DNA from: Burkholderia pyrrocinia
GTDB taxonomy: Bacteria > Pseudomonadota > Gammaproteobacteria > Burkholderiales > Burkholderiaceae
NCBI RefSeq assembly: GCF_003330765.1
Contig: NZ_CP024903.1
Coordinates: 1,178,001 to 1,242,000 of the forward strand
DNA length: 64,000 bases
Reading direction: 5' to 3'
Positions 8,905 through 17,835 of this stretch are shown in pieces. The notes below the pieces were generated by a model. The model had not been told where the DNA came from and did not search any database. It was given only the letters and a program-made list of their open reading frames with translations. The position numbers and the translations under genes are program-made. Numbering within the stretch: the first letter of the stretch is position 1; the number at the start of each line of letters is the position of its first letter.

Positions 8905-10218
8905 TCAGTCGAGCGACTTCCCCGCCTTTTCATCCATGCAGCGCACGGCGAGCAGCGTGAACACGCCGCAGCCGATCGCATACCACGCGGGCGCGTTCGG
9001 ATTGCCGGTCGCCGCGATCAGCCAGGTGACGAAGAACTGCGCGAAGCCGCCGAAGATCGCGACGCCGACGCTGTACACGAGCGCACCGCCGGTCGCGCGC
9101 ACCGCACGCGGGAACAGTTCTCCGAGCATCGCGCCCGTCGCGCCGATGTTGATCGCGTGCACGATCGACAACCCGGCGATGATCGACAGCAGCGACACGG
9201 CGCCCGGCCAGCGGTTCAGCGCGATGAAGGCCGGATAGATCGCCACCATCAGCGCGATGCGCGTCCACCAGACGATCCGGTTGCGCCCGTAGACGTCGGA
9301 CAGGTGGCCGCCGATCGGCGTCACGAGCATCAGGATCGCGCCGGCGACGCAGCCGGCCGTCATCGACAGCCAGGTCGGCAGGTGCAGCACCTGCACGCCG
9401 TAGATCGCCATGTAGAACACGATGATGTAGTGGATCGACGTGCCGCCGATCGTCACGCCGAGGCCCGCGAACACGGCCTTGCCGTGATGGCGCAGCACGT
9501 CGGCGAGCGGCAGCGATGCGACCGGTTCGTCGTGCACGGGCGCGGCGACCGGCACTTCCTCGACGGTGCGGCGCAGCCAGTAGCCGATCGGCACGAACAG
9601 CGTGCCGATGATGAACGGCACGCGCCAGCCCCAGCTTTCGAGCTGCGCCGCGCTCAGCGTCGAGGTCAGCGCGACGCCGGTGAGCGCGCCGGCCAGCGCG
9701 GCGAGCCCCTGGCTCGAGAACTGGAACGATGCGTAGAAGCCGCGACGATGCTGCGGCGCCTGTTCGAGCAGCAGCGTCGTCGATGCACCCACTTCGCCGC
9801 CCGACGCGAACCCCTGCAGCAGGCGCGCGAGCACGAGCAGCAGCGGGGCGGCGAGACCGACCTGCGCGAAGGTCGGCGCGACCGCGATCGTCGCGGTGCC
9901 GAGCGCCATCAGCAGCAGCGTCAGGATCATGGCCTTCTTGCGGCCGGCGCGGTCGGCGTACATGCCGATCACGAGCCCGCCGAGCGGGCGCGTGACGAAG
10001 CCGACGCCGAAGCTCGCGACCGCGAGCATCAGCTGCCCGAACGACGAATGCACGGGAAAGAACAGCTTGCCGATCAGGATTGCGAAGAAACTGTAGACCG
10101 TGAAGTCGTAGAACTCGAGCGCGTTGCCGACGGCGGCGGCCGCGATCAGCCGGCGTTTCTTCGCGGCGGCGCGTGAATCGGCCGGCGTGCCGGCGAACGA
10201 AAGGGCAGACGTTTCCAT
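8905..10218 (-). CDS. MHS-type MFS transporter (metabolite:H+ symporter)
   Basis: 437 residues with 12 predicted membrane segments. The GNALEFYDFTVYSFFAILIG opening and the 'GMYADRAGRKKAM' loop between helices 2 and 3 are hallmarks of the MHS subfamily (citrate, shikimate, proline/betaine, alpha-ketoglutarate type). It is read in the same direction as the M20 amidohydrolase, 41 bp downstream of it, so it probably imports that enzyme's substrate or a related amino-acid derivative. The exact ligand is unknown. Confidence 0.88.
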   Translation of the reverse strand: METSALSFAGTPADSRAAAKKRRLIAAAAVGNALEFYDFTVYSFFAILIGKLFFPVHSSFGQLMLAVASFGVGFVTRPLGGLVIGMYADRAGRKKAMILTLLLMALGTATIAVAPTFAQVGLAAPLLLVLARLLQGFASGGEVGASTTLLLEQAPQHRRGFYASFQFSSQGLAALAGALTGVALTSTLSAAQLESWGWRVPFIIGTLFVPIGYWLRRTVEEVPVAAPVHDEPVASLPLADVLRHHGKAVFAGLGVTIGGTSIHYIIVFYMAIYGVQVLHLPTWLSMTAGCVAGAILMLVTPIGGHLSDVYGRNRIVWWTRIALMVAIYPAFIALNRWPGAVSLLSIIAGLSIVHAINIGATGAMLGELFPRAVRATGGALVYSVGVAIFGGFAQFFVTWLIAATGNPNAPAWYAIGCGVFTLLAVRCMDEKAGKSLD

Positions 10219-10259
10219 GGGATTCCCCGGTAAGCGCGAAACTGCGTGGTGAAGGGCCT

Positions 10260-11444
10260 TCAGGCCGCGAGCCAGGCTTCGGCGACGCGAACCCAGTAGC
10301 TCGCGCCGATCGCGAGGATGTCGTCGTTGAAGTCGTAGCCGGGGTTGTGCACCATGCAGCCGCCCTTGCTGCCGATCCCGTTGCCGATGAATGCATAGCA
10401 GCCGGGGCGCGCTTCCAGCATGAACGCGAAATCCTCGCTGCCCATCAACGGCGCGGCTTCTGTTTCGACCCGCTCGCCGCCGAGCATCTGGCGCGCGATG
10501 TCGGCCGCGAATGCGGTCGGTTCCGCGTGATTGACGAGTACCGGGTAGCCGTAGTCGTAATCGACTTCCGCCGTGATGCCGAAGCTTTCCGCCTGGCCTT
10601 TCACGAGCGCTTCGATGCGGCGCGCGAGCAGCGCTCGCACGTCGGCGTTCAGCGCGCGCACCGACAGCTTCATCACGACGGTTTCAGGAATGATGTTGAA
10701 GGTCTCGCCGGCCTGCACGCTGCCGACCGTGATGACGGCCGCATGCTGCGCATCGACCTCGCGCGCGACGATCGTCTGCAGTGCGACCATGATGCTGCCC
10801 GCGGCCGACATCGGATCGCGCGCGAAGTGCGGCATCGCGCCGTGGCCACCGACGCCGCGCAACGTGATCGTCACGCGGTCGGCCGACGCCATCGCGGCGC
10901 CGGTGCGGAAGGCCATGTCGCCGGCCGCGCGGCCCGGCATGTTGTGAATCGCGAAGATCGCGTCGCACGGGAAGCGGTCGAACAGGCCGTCGTCCATCAT
11001 CGCCTTCGCGCCGCCGAAGTTTTCCTCGGCCGGCTGGAAGATCAGGTTCAGCGTGCCGGAGAACTGGCGCGTCGCCGCGAGGTGGCGCGCCGCGCACAGC
11101 AGCATCGCCGTGTGGCCGTCGTGGCCGCACGCATGCATCTTGTTCGCATGGCGGCTCGCGTACGGCAGGCCCGTGGCTTCCGCGAGCGGCAGCGCGTCCA
11201 TGTCGGCGCGCAGCCCGACCGTGCGCGTGCCTTGCCCTTCGCGCAACACGCCCACGACGCCCGTCTTGCCGATGCCGCGATGCACTTCATAACCCCAGCC
11301 GGCGAGCAGCTCGGCGACGAGATCGCTGGTGAGCGTTTCTTCGAACGCGAGTTCGGGATGAGCGTGGATGCGGCGGCGCACCTCGACCAGCTCGGGGGCG
11401 ATCGCGGCGATGCCGGGGATGACGGGGTTCACGGCTTGCAGCAT
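10260..11444 (-). CDS. M20 family metal-dependent amidohydrolase (hippurate/N-acyl-amino-acid hydrolase-like)
   Basis: 394 residues from ATG 11444, chosen because AGGAGACACC sits directly before it; the longer frame to 11615 has no such site. The metal-binding motifs of M20D peptidases are present: HACGHDGH, PAEEN, HNMPG and a late HNPGYDFND, plus GSEDFAFM. These enzymes remove acyl groups from N-acylated amino acids (hippurate, indole-acetyl-amino acids). It forms an operon with the MHS transporter downstream and is divergent to the LysR gene at 11627, which is the likely regulator. Confidence 0.9.
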   Translation of the reverse strand: MLQAVNPVIPGIAAIAPELVEVRRRIHAHPELAFEETLTSDLVAELLAGWGYEVHRGIGKTGVVGVLREGQGTRTVGLRADMDALPLAEATGLPYASRHANKMHACGHDGHTAMLLCAARHLAATRQFSGTLNLIFQPAEENFGGAKAMMDDGLFDRFPCDAIFAIHNMPGRAAGDMAFRTGAAMASADRVTITLRGVGGHGAMPHFARDPMSAAGSIMVALQTIVAREVDAQHAAVITVGSVQAGETFNIIPETVVMKLSVRALNADVRALLARRIEALVKGQAESFGITAEVDYDYGYPVLVNHAEPTAFAADIARQMLGGERVETEAAPLMGSEDFAFMLEARPGCYAFIGNGIGSKGGCMVHNPGYDFNDDILAIGASYWVRVAEAWLAA

Positions 11445-11510
11445 GGTGTCTCCTGTGGGGCCGATAGGGCGTTTGACGCGCATATGACGAGCAAGGATAT
11501 AAATTTCTTT

Positions 11511-11546
11511 TGTGCACCATAAGCTGATAAATTGCTTTGGTGCACA
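11511..11546. promoter_or_regulatory. Inverted repeat between amidohydrolase and LysR genes
   Basis: TGTGCACCATAAGC (11511-11524) faces GCTTTGGTGCACA (11534-11546): an almost perfect dyad with GTGCACC/GGTGCAC cores, in the A+T-rich part of the 182-bp divergent spacer. Position and symmetry fit the binding site of the adjacent LysR regulator. Confidence 0.6.
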
Positions 11547-11626
11547 CCACCGGTTGCCGCCCGGGAATACCCTGATCCGGCGTGCGTGGCCGGGCGCAGG
11601 GTTTCCACGGATCACGCATTGCCGCC

Positions 11627-12529
11627 ATGAAATACCATCAGCTGAAAGCGTTCGTCACCGTCGCGGAAGAAGGGAGCATTCGCGCGGCCGCACGGCGCCT
11701 GAACGTGTCGCCGGCGGCGCTGACGAAGGCGGTCAAGGAGCTGGAGATCGCGCTCGGCGTGTCGCTCGTCGTACGCACCGCGCGCGGCGTGCAGCTCACC
11801 GCGTTCGGCCAGCAGTTGCAGGTGCGCGCACGGCTGATCGTCGCCGAAATGCAGCGCGCCCGCGACGACATCGAGCAGGCGCAGGGCGCGATGACGGGCT
11901 CCGTCGCGGCGGCGATTACGCCGGCCGCCGCGGTGACGATCCTGCCCGATGCGTTTCGCGCGTTCCGGCGCCGCTTTCCGGTGGCGCGCGTCAATCTGAT
12001 CGAAGGATTTCCGGGCGTCGCGCTGCCGCGTCTGCACGACGGCTCGCTCGATTTCGCGGTGGTCGTCGTCGTGCCCGAATTGCTGGCGGCCGAGTTCGAT
12101 CATGCGGAACTCTATGCGAGCCGCTCGCTGATCGTCGCGCGCAAGGGGCATCCGCTCGCGTCGGCTACGTCGCTTGCGGATCTCGTCGAAGCCGACTGGC
12201 TGATGAACCCGTCACCGGAAAGCTCGACGCAGGTGCTGTTCAATTCATTCGTCGCGTACGGGCTGCCGGTGCCGGCGCGCGTTGTCGAATGTCCGAGCTT
12301 CGGGCTCGCGCACAGCCTGATGACGGGCTGCGACCTGGTCGCGTCGATGCCCGAGCAACTGCTCCAGGGCGAGTGGGCGCGCGATCAGCTGGCGGTGCTG
12401 CCGATCCGCGAGCGGCTGCCGGGCGTGTCGGTGCAGGTCATCACACGTCGCGACAGCCCGTTGACGCCGGCCGCGGCGATGCTGCTCGATTGCCTGCGCG
12501 ATTCCGCGCGACGCAAGGGGCTGCGGTGA
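11627..12529 (+). CDS. LysR family transcriptional regulator
   Basis: 300 residues from ATG 11627 (MKYHQLKAFVTV). N-terminal winged helix-turn-helix (about 1-60, with GSIRAAARRLNVSPAALTKAVKELE) and a periplasmic-binding-like effector domain (about 90-295). It diverges from the M20 amidohydrolase/MHS transporter operon, the classical layout for control of a neighbouring catabolic operon. The longer frame from 11582 lacks a ribosome site. Confidence 0.92.
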   Translation: MKYHQLKAFVTVAEEGSIRAAARRLNVSPAALTKAVKELEIALGVSLVVRTARGVQLTAFGQQLQVRARLIVAEMQRARDDIEQAQGAMTGSVAAAITPAAAVTILPDAFRAFRRRFPVARVNLIEGFPGVALPRLHDGSLDFAVVVVVPELLAAEFDHAELYASRSLIVARKGHPLASATSLADLVEADWLMNPSPESSTQVLFNSFVAYGLPVPARVVECPSFGLAHSLMTGCDLVASMPEQLLQGEWARDQLAVLPIRERLPGVSVQVITRRDSPLTPAAAMLLDCLRDSARRKGLR

Positions 12530-12706
12530 GCCGGTGCCGCCCTGCAATAGTCACGTAGTCATCCTGAAGATTGCAGGCTCGACATCCGGGCTGCGGCATG
12601 CAGTTCCGGCGCACGTCGCGCGAGCCGGTATCATAGCGGCCGGCCCGCCGCTCCGGCCGGCTTCCAACAACATCGCCATCCGGCATCCAGCAAGCAGAGG
12701 CATCAC

Positions 12707-13027
12707 ATGACCAGTGCAACCCAATTCGACAACGTATCGGTCGTCAAGCGCGCGAACGTCTATTTCGACGGCAAGTGCGTGTCGCATACCGTGCTCTTCC
12801 CGGACGGCACGCGCAAGACGCTCGGCGTGATTCTGCCGTGCGCGCTCAACTTCGGCACGGACGCGCCCGAATTGATGGAAGTGCAAGCCGGCAAGTGCCG
12901 CGTGAAGCTCGACGGCAGCAGCGAATGGCAGGCCTACGGCGCTGGCGAATCGTTCTCGGTGCCGGGCAAGAGCCGCTTCGACATCGAAGTGCTCGAGACG
13001 CTCGATTACGTCTGTAGCTACCTGTAA
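12707..13027 (+). CDS. ppnP: Pyrimidine/purine nucleoside phosphorylase PpnP
   Basis: 106 residues, single cupin domain of the former DUF1255/YaiE family. Recognisable stretches are [23 protein letters not shown], 'GVILPC', '[12 protein letters not shown]' and '[16 protein letters not shown]'. The family cleaves several nucleosides phosphorolytically to base and ribose 1-phosphate. Full length; monocistronic with its own terminator. Confidence 0.93.
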   Translation: MTSATQFDNVSVVKRANVYFDGKCVSHTVLFPDGTRKTLGVILPCALNFGTDAPELMEVQAGKCRVKLDGSSEWQAYGAGESFSVPGKSRFDIEVLETLDYVCSYL

Positions 13028-13050
13028 GACCCGCTCGCGCAACAAAAGAA

Positions 13051-13072
13051 AAGCCCCGCCGAAGCGGGGCTT
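13051..13072. terminator. Intrinsic terminator after ppnP
   Basis: Nine-bp stem AAGCCCCGC/GCGGGGCTT with a CGAA loop, flanked by A-rich (left) and TTAT (right) sequence. It lies between the convergent ppnP and the small secreted protein gene and can serve both. Confidence 0.85.
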
Positions 13073-13116
13073 ATAGCAAGCGGATGGCGCAAGGCCATCC
13101 GGAGCGCCTGTTCTCG

Positions 13117-13452
13117 TTACAGGCAGGCGTTGATGTCGCCGGCGGAAGCGGCGTTGCCGCCGCGGAAACCGACCCAGGTCTTCGCGTTCGCGGTGTTGGC
13201 CGGGCGCACTACGGCGGCGGCCCCATTCGGCGGCTGCTGGCCCGGCGCATAAACGGCCATTGCGAGGCCGTTCGCCATTTCATACTGTGACGTCACCTGT
13301 TGCTGCGACTTGTCGGCCCAGGTCTTGGCGATGCACTGCGCCACTTGGTCGGCCGGTTTCTGGCTTTGTCCCACGTTTTGCACGGCAGGATCGGCTGCAT
13401 GAGCAGAAAATGCCACGGTCAATGCGATGAGCGGTAAGTATTTCGCGTTCAC
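13117..13452 (-). CDS. Small secreted protein with two cysteines, unknown function
   Basis: 111 residues from GTG 13452, chosen because GGGAGATAAC stands just before it and because this start gives a clean signal peptide (about 19 residues, ending AHA-ADPAV). The mature part of some 90 residues has only two cysteines (AQC-IAKTW and INAC-L at the C-terminus), so one disulfide is possible in the periplasm. No family is recognised with confidence. It ends convergently with ppnP and has an empty 500-bp region upstream. Confidence 0.75.
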   Translation of the reverse strand: MNAKYLPLIALTVAFSAHAADPAVQNVGQSQKPADQVAQCIAKTWADKSQQQVTSQYEMANGLAMAVYAPGQQPPNGAAAVVRPANTANAKTWVGFRGGNAASAGDINACL

Positions 13453-13952
13453 GTTATCTCCCTCGAGTCGTGATTGATTGAGTGGGATGCGCAGCAGTAC
13501 TGCGTACAAGTGAGATCGCATCGGACAAGCACGGTTCCGGCTATTCCGAAACAAGTTGTTAACGCGCTTGCCAAACGGCGGCTCCGGTGCTTTGCAGTTC
13601 TGCTGCGGCGCGGCATGCATCGTGTGCGGCCCGTCCGTGGACGGGTGACGCGGCAACGACGTCATGCGTTGCCCGGTCGGCGCGCTGCCCGGTCGTGTGG
13701 TGAGGTGACGGCCACGGCGAGCGGCATGTGTGTGCATGCCGCGCCGCGACTCTTTATCTGATGGCGAAGTGGAATGGCTGATTGGTGGCCCCGTCGCATG
13801 AGCACCATGATGACAAACTTTCGCCGGTCGAATTGTTAACCAACTTTAAACCCGGAGCGCCGAAATGCGATGCGGCGCGCGAGGGGCGCGCCGCATCGTG
13901 CAGCGAGGTGAGGGCGCCGTGCGCGGCCGGGGTGCCGCGCCGGCTGGTTGCG
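13453..13952. other. 500-bp intergenic region, no gene recognised
   Basis: Between the start of the small secreted protein and the end of the ClC gene. The only clear element is the hairpin at 13868-13898. Frames present on both strands (for example 13474-13761) have no ribosome site or recognisable product. The section 13760-13865 is A+T richer than average. Confidence 0.5.
13868..13898 (-). terminator. Terminator of the marR-ClC operon
   Basis: A perfect 13-bp G+C-rich stem (CGATGCGGCGCGC with GCGCGCCGCATCG) and a 5-nt loop, about 55 bp downstream of the ClC stop. Read on the minus strand it is followed by CATTTCGG, a short U run. Confidence 0.65.
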
Positions 13953-15740
13953 TCAGCCGACCTTGCGCGTGCCGGCGTCGCGCAGGTTGACCGGCACGAC
14001 CGGGCGGAAGCGCTCGCGCTTCTGTTCGTCGTCGAAGTGCTGGAGCGCGGGCTTGATGAGGTCGCTGCGCGACACGATGCCCGTGATGCGCAGCGATTGC
14101 TCGTCGTCGACGACCGGCAGGCGTTCGAGGCCGAGCATCGCGAGTCGCGACGCGACGACGCGGCACGTTTCGTGCGCAAGCGCGACGGCCGGCGCGCGGT
14201 TGGCGAACGCGCCGGAGATGGGCGTGTCGGCCGCGGCTTGCGCGCGCTGCGCGTCGAGCGTCGCGCGATCGACGAGACCGAGCAGGCGGCCGTTCTGCAC
14301 GACCGGGTACGCGCGGTGCGTCTGCTTCGCGCCGAAGTACTGCGAATCGACGGTATCGAGCGTCGATGCGCCGTCGATCGCGACGAGCCGATCGGCGGAC
14401 GTCATCACTTCGCCGATGTCATGCCGCTCGAGCGGATCGACGCCGTATTCGCGATAGATGTGATAGCCGCGGCGCGCGATCTTTTCCGTCATGATCGAGC
14501 GCTTCATCACGATGGTCGCGAAGCCGTGCGCGACGAGCGTCGCCGCGAGCAGCGGCAGCAGCGCGTTGGCGTCGTGCGTGAGGCCGAACGCGAACACGAT
14601 CGCGGTCAGCGGGGCGCCGAGCGTCGCGCCGAGCGTCGCGGCCATGCACACGAGCGGCCACAGCGCCGGATCGCCGCCCGGCAGCATCGGCGACAGCACG
14701 GTGCCGAGGCCGGCGCCGAGCATCAGCAGCGGGGCGAGCACACCGCCCGACGTGCCCGAGCCGAGCGCGATCACCCACATCACGGCCTTCACGATCAGCA
14801 GCGCGAGCGCGATCTTCAGCGCGATGTGCTGGTGCAGCAGGTCGCCGATCACGTCGTAGCCGACGCCGAGCGCGCGCGGTTCGAGCCAGCCGCCGATGCC
14901 GATCACGATCGCGCCGAGCGCGGGCCACCACATCCAGTGCACCGGCAGCTTCGCGAAGGTGTCCTCGACGCGGTACAGCGCAGCCGACAGCCCGCATGCG
15001 AGCATGCCCGACAGCAGGCCCGCGACGATGCACGACAGCAGCGCGACGGGGGTCGGCGCGGCCGTGGTCAGCGGAAACAGCGGATCGACGCCGAAGAACA
15101 GCGCGCGTGCAAAACCTGCCACCGCGCATGAGAGCGCGACCGGCAGGAAACTGCGCGGACGCCATTCGAACAGCAACAGTTCGACCGCGAGCAGCACGGC
15201 GGCGACCGGCGTGCCGAACACGGCCGTCATGCCGGCGGCCGCACCCGCGACGAGCAGCGTCTTGCGCTCGGCGGCGGTCACGTGCACGCATTGCGCGATC
15301 AGCGAGCCGAGCGCGCCGCCCGTCATGATGATCGGGCCTTCGGCGCCGAACGGGCCGCCGCTGCCGATCACGACGCCGGACGACAGCGGCTTGAGGATCG
15401 CGACCTTCGGCGACATGCGGCTCTTGCCGAACAGGATCGCCTCGATCGCTTCCGGAATGCCGTGGCCGCGGATCTTTTCCGAACCGAAGCGCGCCATCAT
15501 CCCGACGATCAGCCCGCCGATCACCGGCACGGCGATCACCCACGCGCCGAGCGTGTTGTTCGCGGGAGAGTGGTCGGCGAACGAGAACTGCTGGAAGAAG
15601 AACAGGTTCGTGAACAGGTGGATCAGGCTCAACAGCACGAACGCGCCAAGCGTGCTGAGCAGGCCGATCCCGGCGGCAAGCAACGCGATCCTGGGCAGGC
15701 GTTCGTTGGTCGAGAAATCGCGTTTGTGTGGTGCGTTCAT
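13953..15740 (-). CDS. ClC chloride channel/exchanger with C-terminal CBS pair
   Basis: 595 residues from ATG 15740 (MNAPHKRDFSTNE). The ion-pathway motifs are present: RGHGIPEAI, GSGGPFGAEGP (carrying the gating glutamate of the usual GxEGP) and GSGTSGGVLAP. About 18 membrane helices are followed by two CBS domains (about 455-580), which usually sense adenine nucleotides. The MarR gene ends 20 bp upstream, so the two form an operon. ClC proteins move Cl- (or F-) against H+ in acid or halide stress; the exact ion is not decided by the sequence. Confidence 0.93.
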   Translation of the reverse strand: MNAPHKRDFSTNERLPRIALLAAGIGLLSTLGAFVLLSLIHLFTNLFFFQQFSFADHSPANNTLGAWVIAVPVIGGLIVGMMARFGSEKIRGHGIPEAIEAILFGKSRMSPKVAILKPLSSGVVIGSGGPFGAEGPIIMTGGALGSLIAQCVHVTAAERKTLLVAGAAAGMTAVFGTPVAAVLLAVELLLFEWRPRSFLPVALSCAVAGFARALFFGVDPLFPLTTAAPTPVALLSCIVAGLLSGMLACGLSAALYRVEDTFAKLPVHWMWWPALGAIVIGIGGWLEPRALGVGYDVIGDLLHQHIALKIALALLIVKAVMWVIALGSGTSGGVLAPLLMLGAGLGTVLSPMLPGGDPALWPLVCMAATLGATLGAPLTAIVFAFGLTHDANALLPLLAATLVAHGFATIVMKRSIMTEKIARRGYHIYREYGVDPLERHDIGEVMTSADRLVAIDGASTLDTVDSQYFGAKQTHRAYPVVQNGRLLGLVDRATLDAQRAQAAADTPISGAFANRAPAVALAHETCRVVASRLAMLGLERLPVVDDEQSLRITGIVSRSDLIKPALQHFDDEQKRERFRPVVPVNLRDAGTRKVG

Positions 15741-15760
15741 CTGAGTGGAAAAGACAAGGG

Positions 15761-16174
15761 TCAGTAATCGATCTGCGGAACCTGGAACGCGTCCTTGAGC
15801 GACTTCAGCTCGGCGCGATGCATGGCCGCGAGGCGTGCGAGCAGCGTCTCGCCGGCTTGCTCGAGGTGGACCTCGACCTGCCGGCGGTCCGCTTCGCTGG
15901 TCTTGCGCTTCACGAGCCCGAGCGCTTCGCAGCGCGTCACCAATGCGACGACGCCGTGATGCTGCGCCTGCAGGCGTTCCGCGATTTCGCCGATGGTCGC
16001 CCATTCGCGATGCGGATAACCCTTGATGTGCAGCAGCAGCAGGTATTGCAGCGGCGTCACGCCTTCGCTTTGCGCGGCGCGTTCGGAGAAGCGCTCGAAG
16101 CAGCGCATCTGGTAGCGGAACTCGGACAGTTGCTGGAAATCGCTTTTGGCCAGCGCGCGTCGGGTATCGTTCAT
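15761..16174 (-). CDS. MarR family transcriptional regulator
   Basis: 137 residues. The winged-helix core is clear (about 35-105): TPLQYLLLLHIKGYP, 'TIGEIAERLQAQHHGVVALVTRCEALGLVKRK' and the wing 'SEADRRQVEVHL'. First gene of an operon with the ClC exchanger. A dyad 40 bp upstream of its start recurs upstream of the HPP gene (17531-17545), so it probably represses itself and both membrane proteins. Confidence 0.92.
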   Translation of the reverse strand: MNDTRRALAKSDFQQLSEFRYQMRCFERFSERAAQSEGVTPLQYLLLLHIKGYPHREWATIGEIAERLQAQHHGVVALVTRCEALGLVKRKTSEADRRQVEVHLEQAGETLLARLAAMHRAELKSLKDAFQVPQIDY

Positions 16175-16213
16175 CGAGGTCGGTCGGGCAGTCGGTTTCG
16201 GTAGCGGGAAATA

Positions 16214-16228
16214 TATCACAATATGATA
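16214..16228. promoter_or_regulatory. MarR operator-like dyad upstream of marR-ClC
   Basis: TATCACAATATGATA, in a local A+T island (ATATATCACAATATGATATA) 40 bp before the marR start. Read in reverse complement, the copy upstream of the HPP gene matches it at 12 of 15 positions, differing only in the central three bases. Confidence 0.65.
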
Positions 16229-16299
16229 TAAATGACCGGGTTTTCGCGGAATGAATGCATTCTTCGTTGCGTCGGCGTGACGTCGATGCGACGCCGGCG

Positions 16300-17475
16300 T
16301 TAAGCGGCCTCGAGCATCTGCGTCTGCTGGTAAAGGCCCGTGACGAGATCCGTCTGCGTAATGATCCCGACGAGCCGGCGCGATGCATCGACGACCGGAA
16401 TGTGGTGGTGGCCCGAATGCGTGAATAGCGGCACGAGCGCCGTGATCGGCATCGTTTCCGGCACGAACGCGACGTCGCGCGTCATCACGGACGCGACGCT
16501 GGCCGGCTGGCCGCCGAACGATTGCGGCAGCCGTGCGGACAGGCGTTGCCACAGCGGGGTCGGGCGGCGCAACTGGCGCGTGAGGTCGGCGCGCGTGACG
16601 ATGCCGGTCAGGCGGCCGTCGCCGTCGACGACGGGCAGCGCTTTCACGCGGTGGCGGTCGAGCAGCGTGAGCGCGGCCGTGACCGACGTCGACGGCGCGG
16701 CCTCGATCGCATTCTTCGTCATCAGGTCGGCGCACGTGAGCTGGCCGAACGTGCGCGTATAGGCCTGCATCTCGGTTTCGCGCAGCAGCGTTTCGAGATC
16801 GTCCGGATCGACGTCGAGCCATTCGCTGCGGCGCTTCAGCACCGCGTCGAGGTCGCTGCGCGTGAAGCCGCCGCGCGCCGGTGCGGCGCCGCCGGCGTGT
16901 GGTTTCGCTTCGGGGCGCACGCCGCCGTGCGGGTAGCGGTGCCCGGTCAGCGCGTGATACGCGAGCGCGGCCGACAGCAGGATCGCCGATTGCAGCGCGA
17001 TCGGCTCCAGCACGAAACTGAACCCGAGCGCATGGATCGCCGGGCCGCCGACCACGGCCGTGAGCGCGACGGCGCCCGATGGCGGGTGCACGCAGCGCAG
17101 CACGAACATGCCGCCGATCGCACAGGCGATCGCGACCGCGGCGGCCGTAATCGGATCGGCGATCCATTGCGCGCACGCGACACCGACCGTCGCCGCGACG
17201 AGATTGCCGCCGATGATCGACCACGGCTGCGCGAGCGGACTCGCCGGCACCGCGAACAGCAGCACGGCCGACGCCCCCATCGGCGCGACGAGCAGCGGCA
17301 CGAGGCCCGGCACGCCGGGCAGCAGCCGCATCGTGGCGCCGACCGTCGCGATGCCGACGAGCGCGCCCGTGCACGAACGCAGGCGCTCGCGCCAGCCAAG
17401 CGACATCGGATGGGGAATGAAGCTGTGCAGCCATTGCCGCAACGTGCGGCGCGACGAAGAGGAGCCTGACGACAT
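16300..17475 (-). CDS. HPP family membrane protein with CBS pair
   Basis: 391 residues. N-terminal HPP domain with about five membrane helices and the signature CVHPPSGAVAL, followed by two CBS domains (about 240-390; 'LPVVDGDGRLTGIVTRADL' and 'IPVVDASRRLVGIITQTDL'). HPP proteins have been linked to nitrite or other anion transport in plastids and cyanobacteria; bacterial HPP-CBS fusions are mostly uncharacterised. It shares an operator-like site with the neighbouring marR-ClC operon, suggesting a joint anion-homeostasis role (inference). Confidence 0.88.
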   Translation of the reverse strand: MSSGSSSSRRTLRQWLHSFIPHPMSLGWRERLRSCTGALVGIATVGATMRLLPGVPGLVPLLVAPMGASAVLLFAVPASPLAQPWSIIGGNLVAATVGVACAQWIADPITAAAVAIACAIGGMFVLRCVHPPSGAVALTAVVGGPAIHALGFSFVLEPIALQSAILLSAALAYHALTGHRYPHGGVRPEAKPHAGGAAPARGGFTRSDLDAVLKRRSEWLDVDPDDLETLLRETEMQAYTRTFGQLTCADLMTKNAIEAAPSTSVTAALTLLDRHRVKALPVVDGDGRLTGIVTRADLTRQLRRPTPLWQRLSARLPQSFGGQPASVASVMTRDVAFVPETMPITALVPLFTHSGHHHIPVVDASRRLVGIITQTDLVTGLYQQTQMLEAA

Positions 17476-17835
17476 GGACGGTAAGCGGTAAGGATGACGG
17501 CGCGGGCGCGCAGCGACAAAAGCGGAATTATATCGCGTTGTGATACAAATTGCCGCATCGCATCATGCCGTTGCACGCGCGCGACGCGCGAGCCTTGCAA
17601 AAACCTTTCGTCTGATGAGAACCCGGACGCCGGGCAATAGCGCAAATTTGTCTGCAGCGGCGTACAATTCCGGCCACTGAATCTCCCCGTTATGCCAGAA
17701 CCACGTACGCGATGCCCGCTCTCCCGCCTTTCCCCCGGCACGGTGATCGATTCGACGTGGTTCGCGGCTGCGTTCCGTTCCCCCTGACGCGAGCGCTGCC
17801 GACGCCTCCCCACTGACTCTCCCCAAGCCAATTCA
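17476..17835. other. Divergent intergenic region between HPP and LysR genes
   Basis: 360 bp. It holds the MarR-like dyad at 17531-17545 on the HPP side; the remainder should contain the LysR promoter. A minus-strand frame of 87 codons (17563-17826) has no recognisable product or ribosome site. Confidence 0.5.
17531..17545. promoter_or_regulatory. Second MarR operator-like dyad, upstream of the HPP gene
   Basis: TATCGCGTTGTGATA, 56-70 bp before the HPP start. Its reverse complement TATCACAACGCGATA keeps both half sites (TATCACAA and GATA) of the marR copy. Confidence 0.65.

Noticed and set aside
16268..16294. Imperfect GTCGGCGT/ACGCCGGC hairpin downstream of the HPP gene as terminator
   Set aside because: Mismatched stem, long loop and no T run; not distinguishable from background.
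17563..17826. Minus-strand 87-codon frame between the HPP and LysR genes
   Set aside because: No ribosome site, no recognisable motif, and it covers the region expected to hold promoters.
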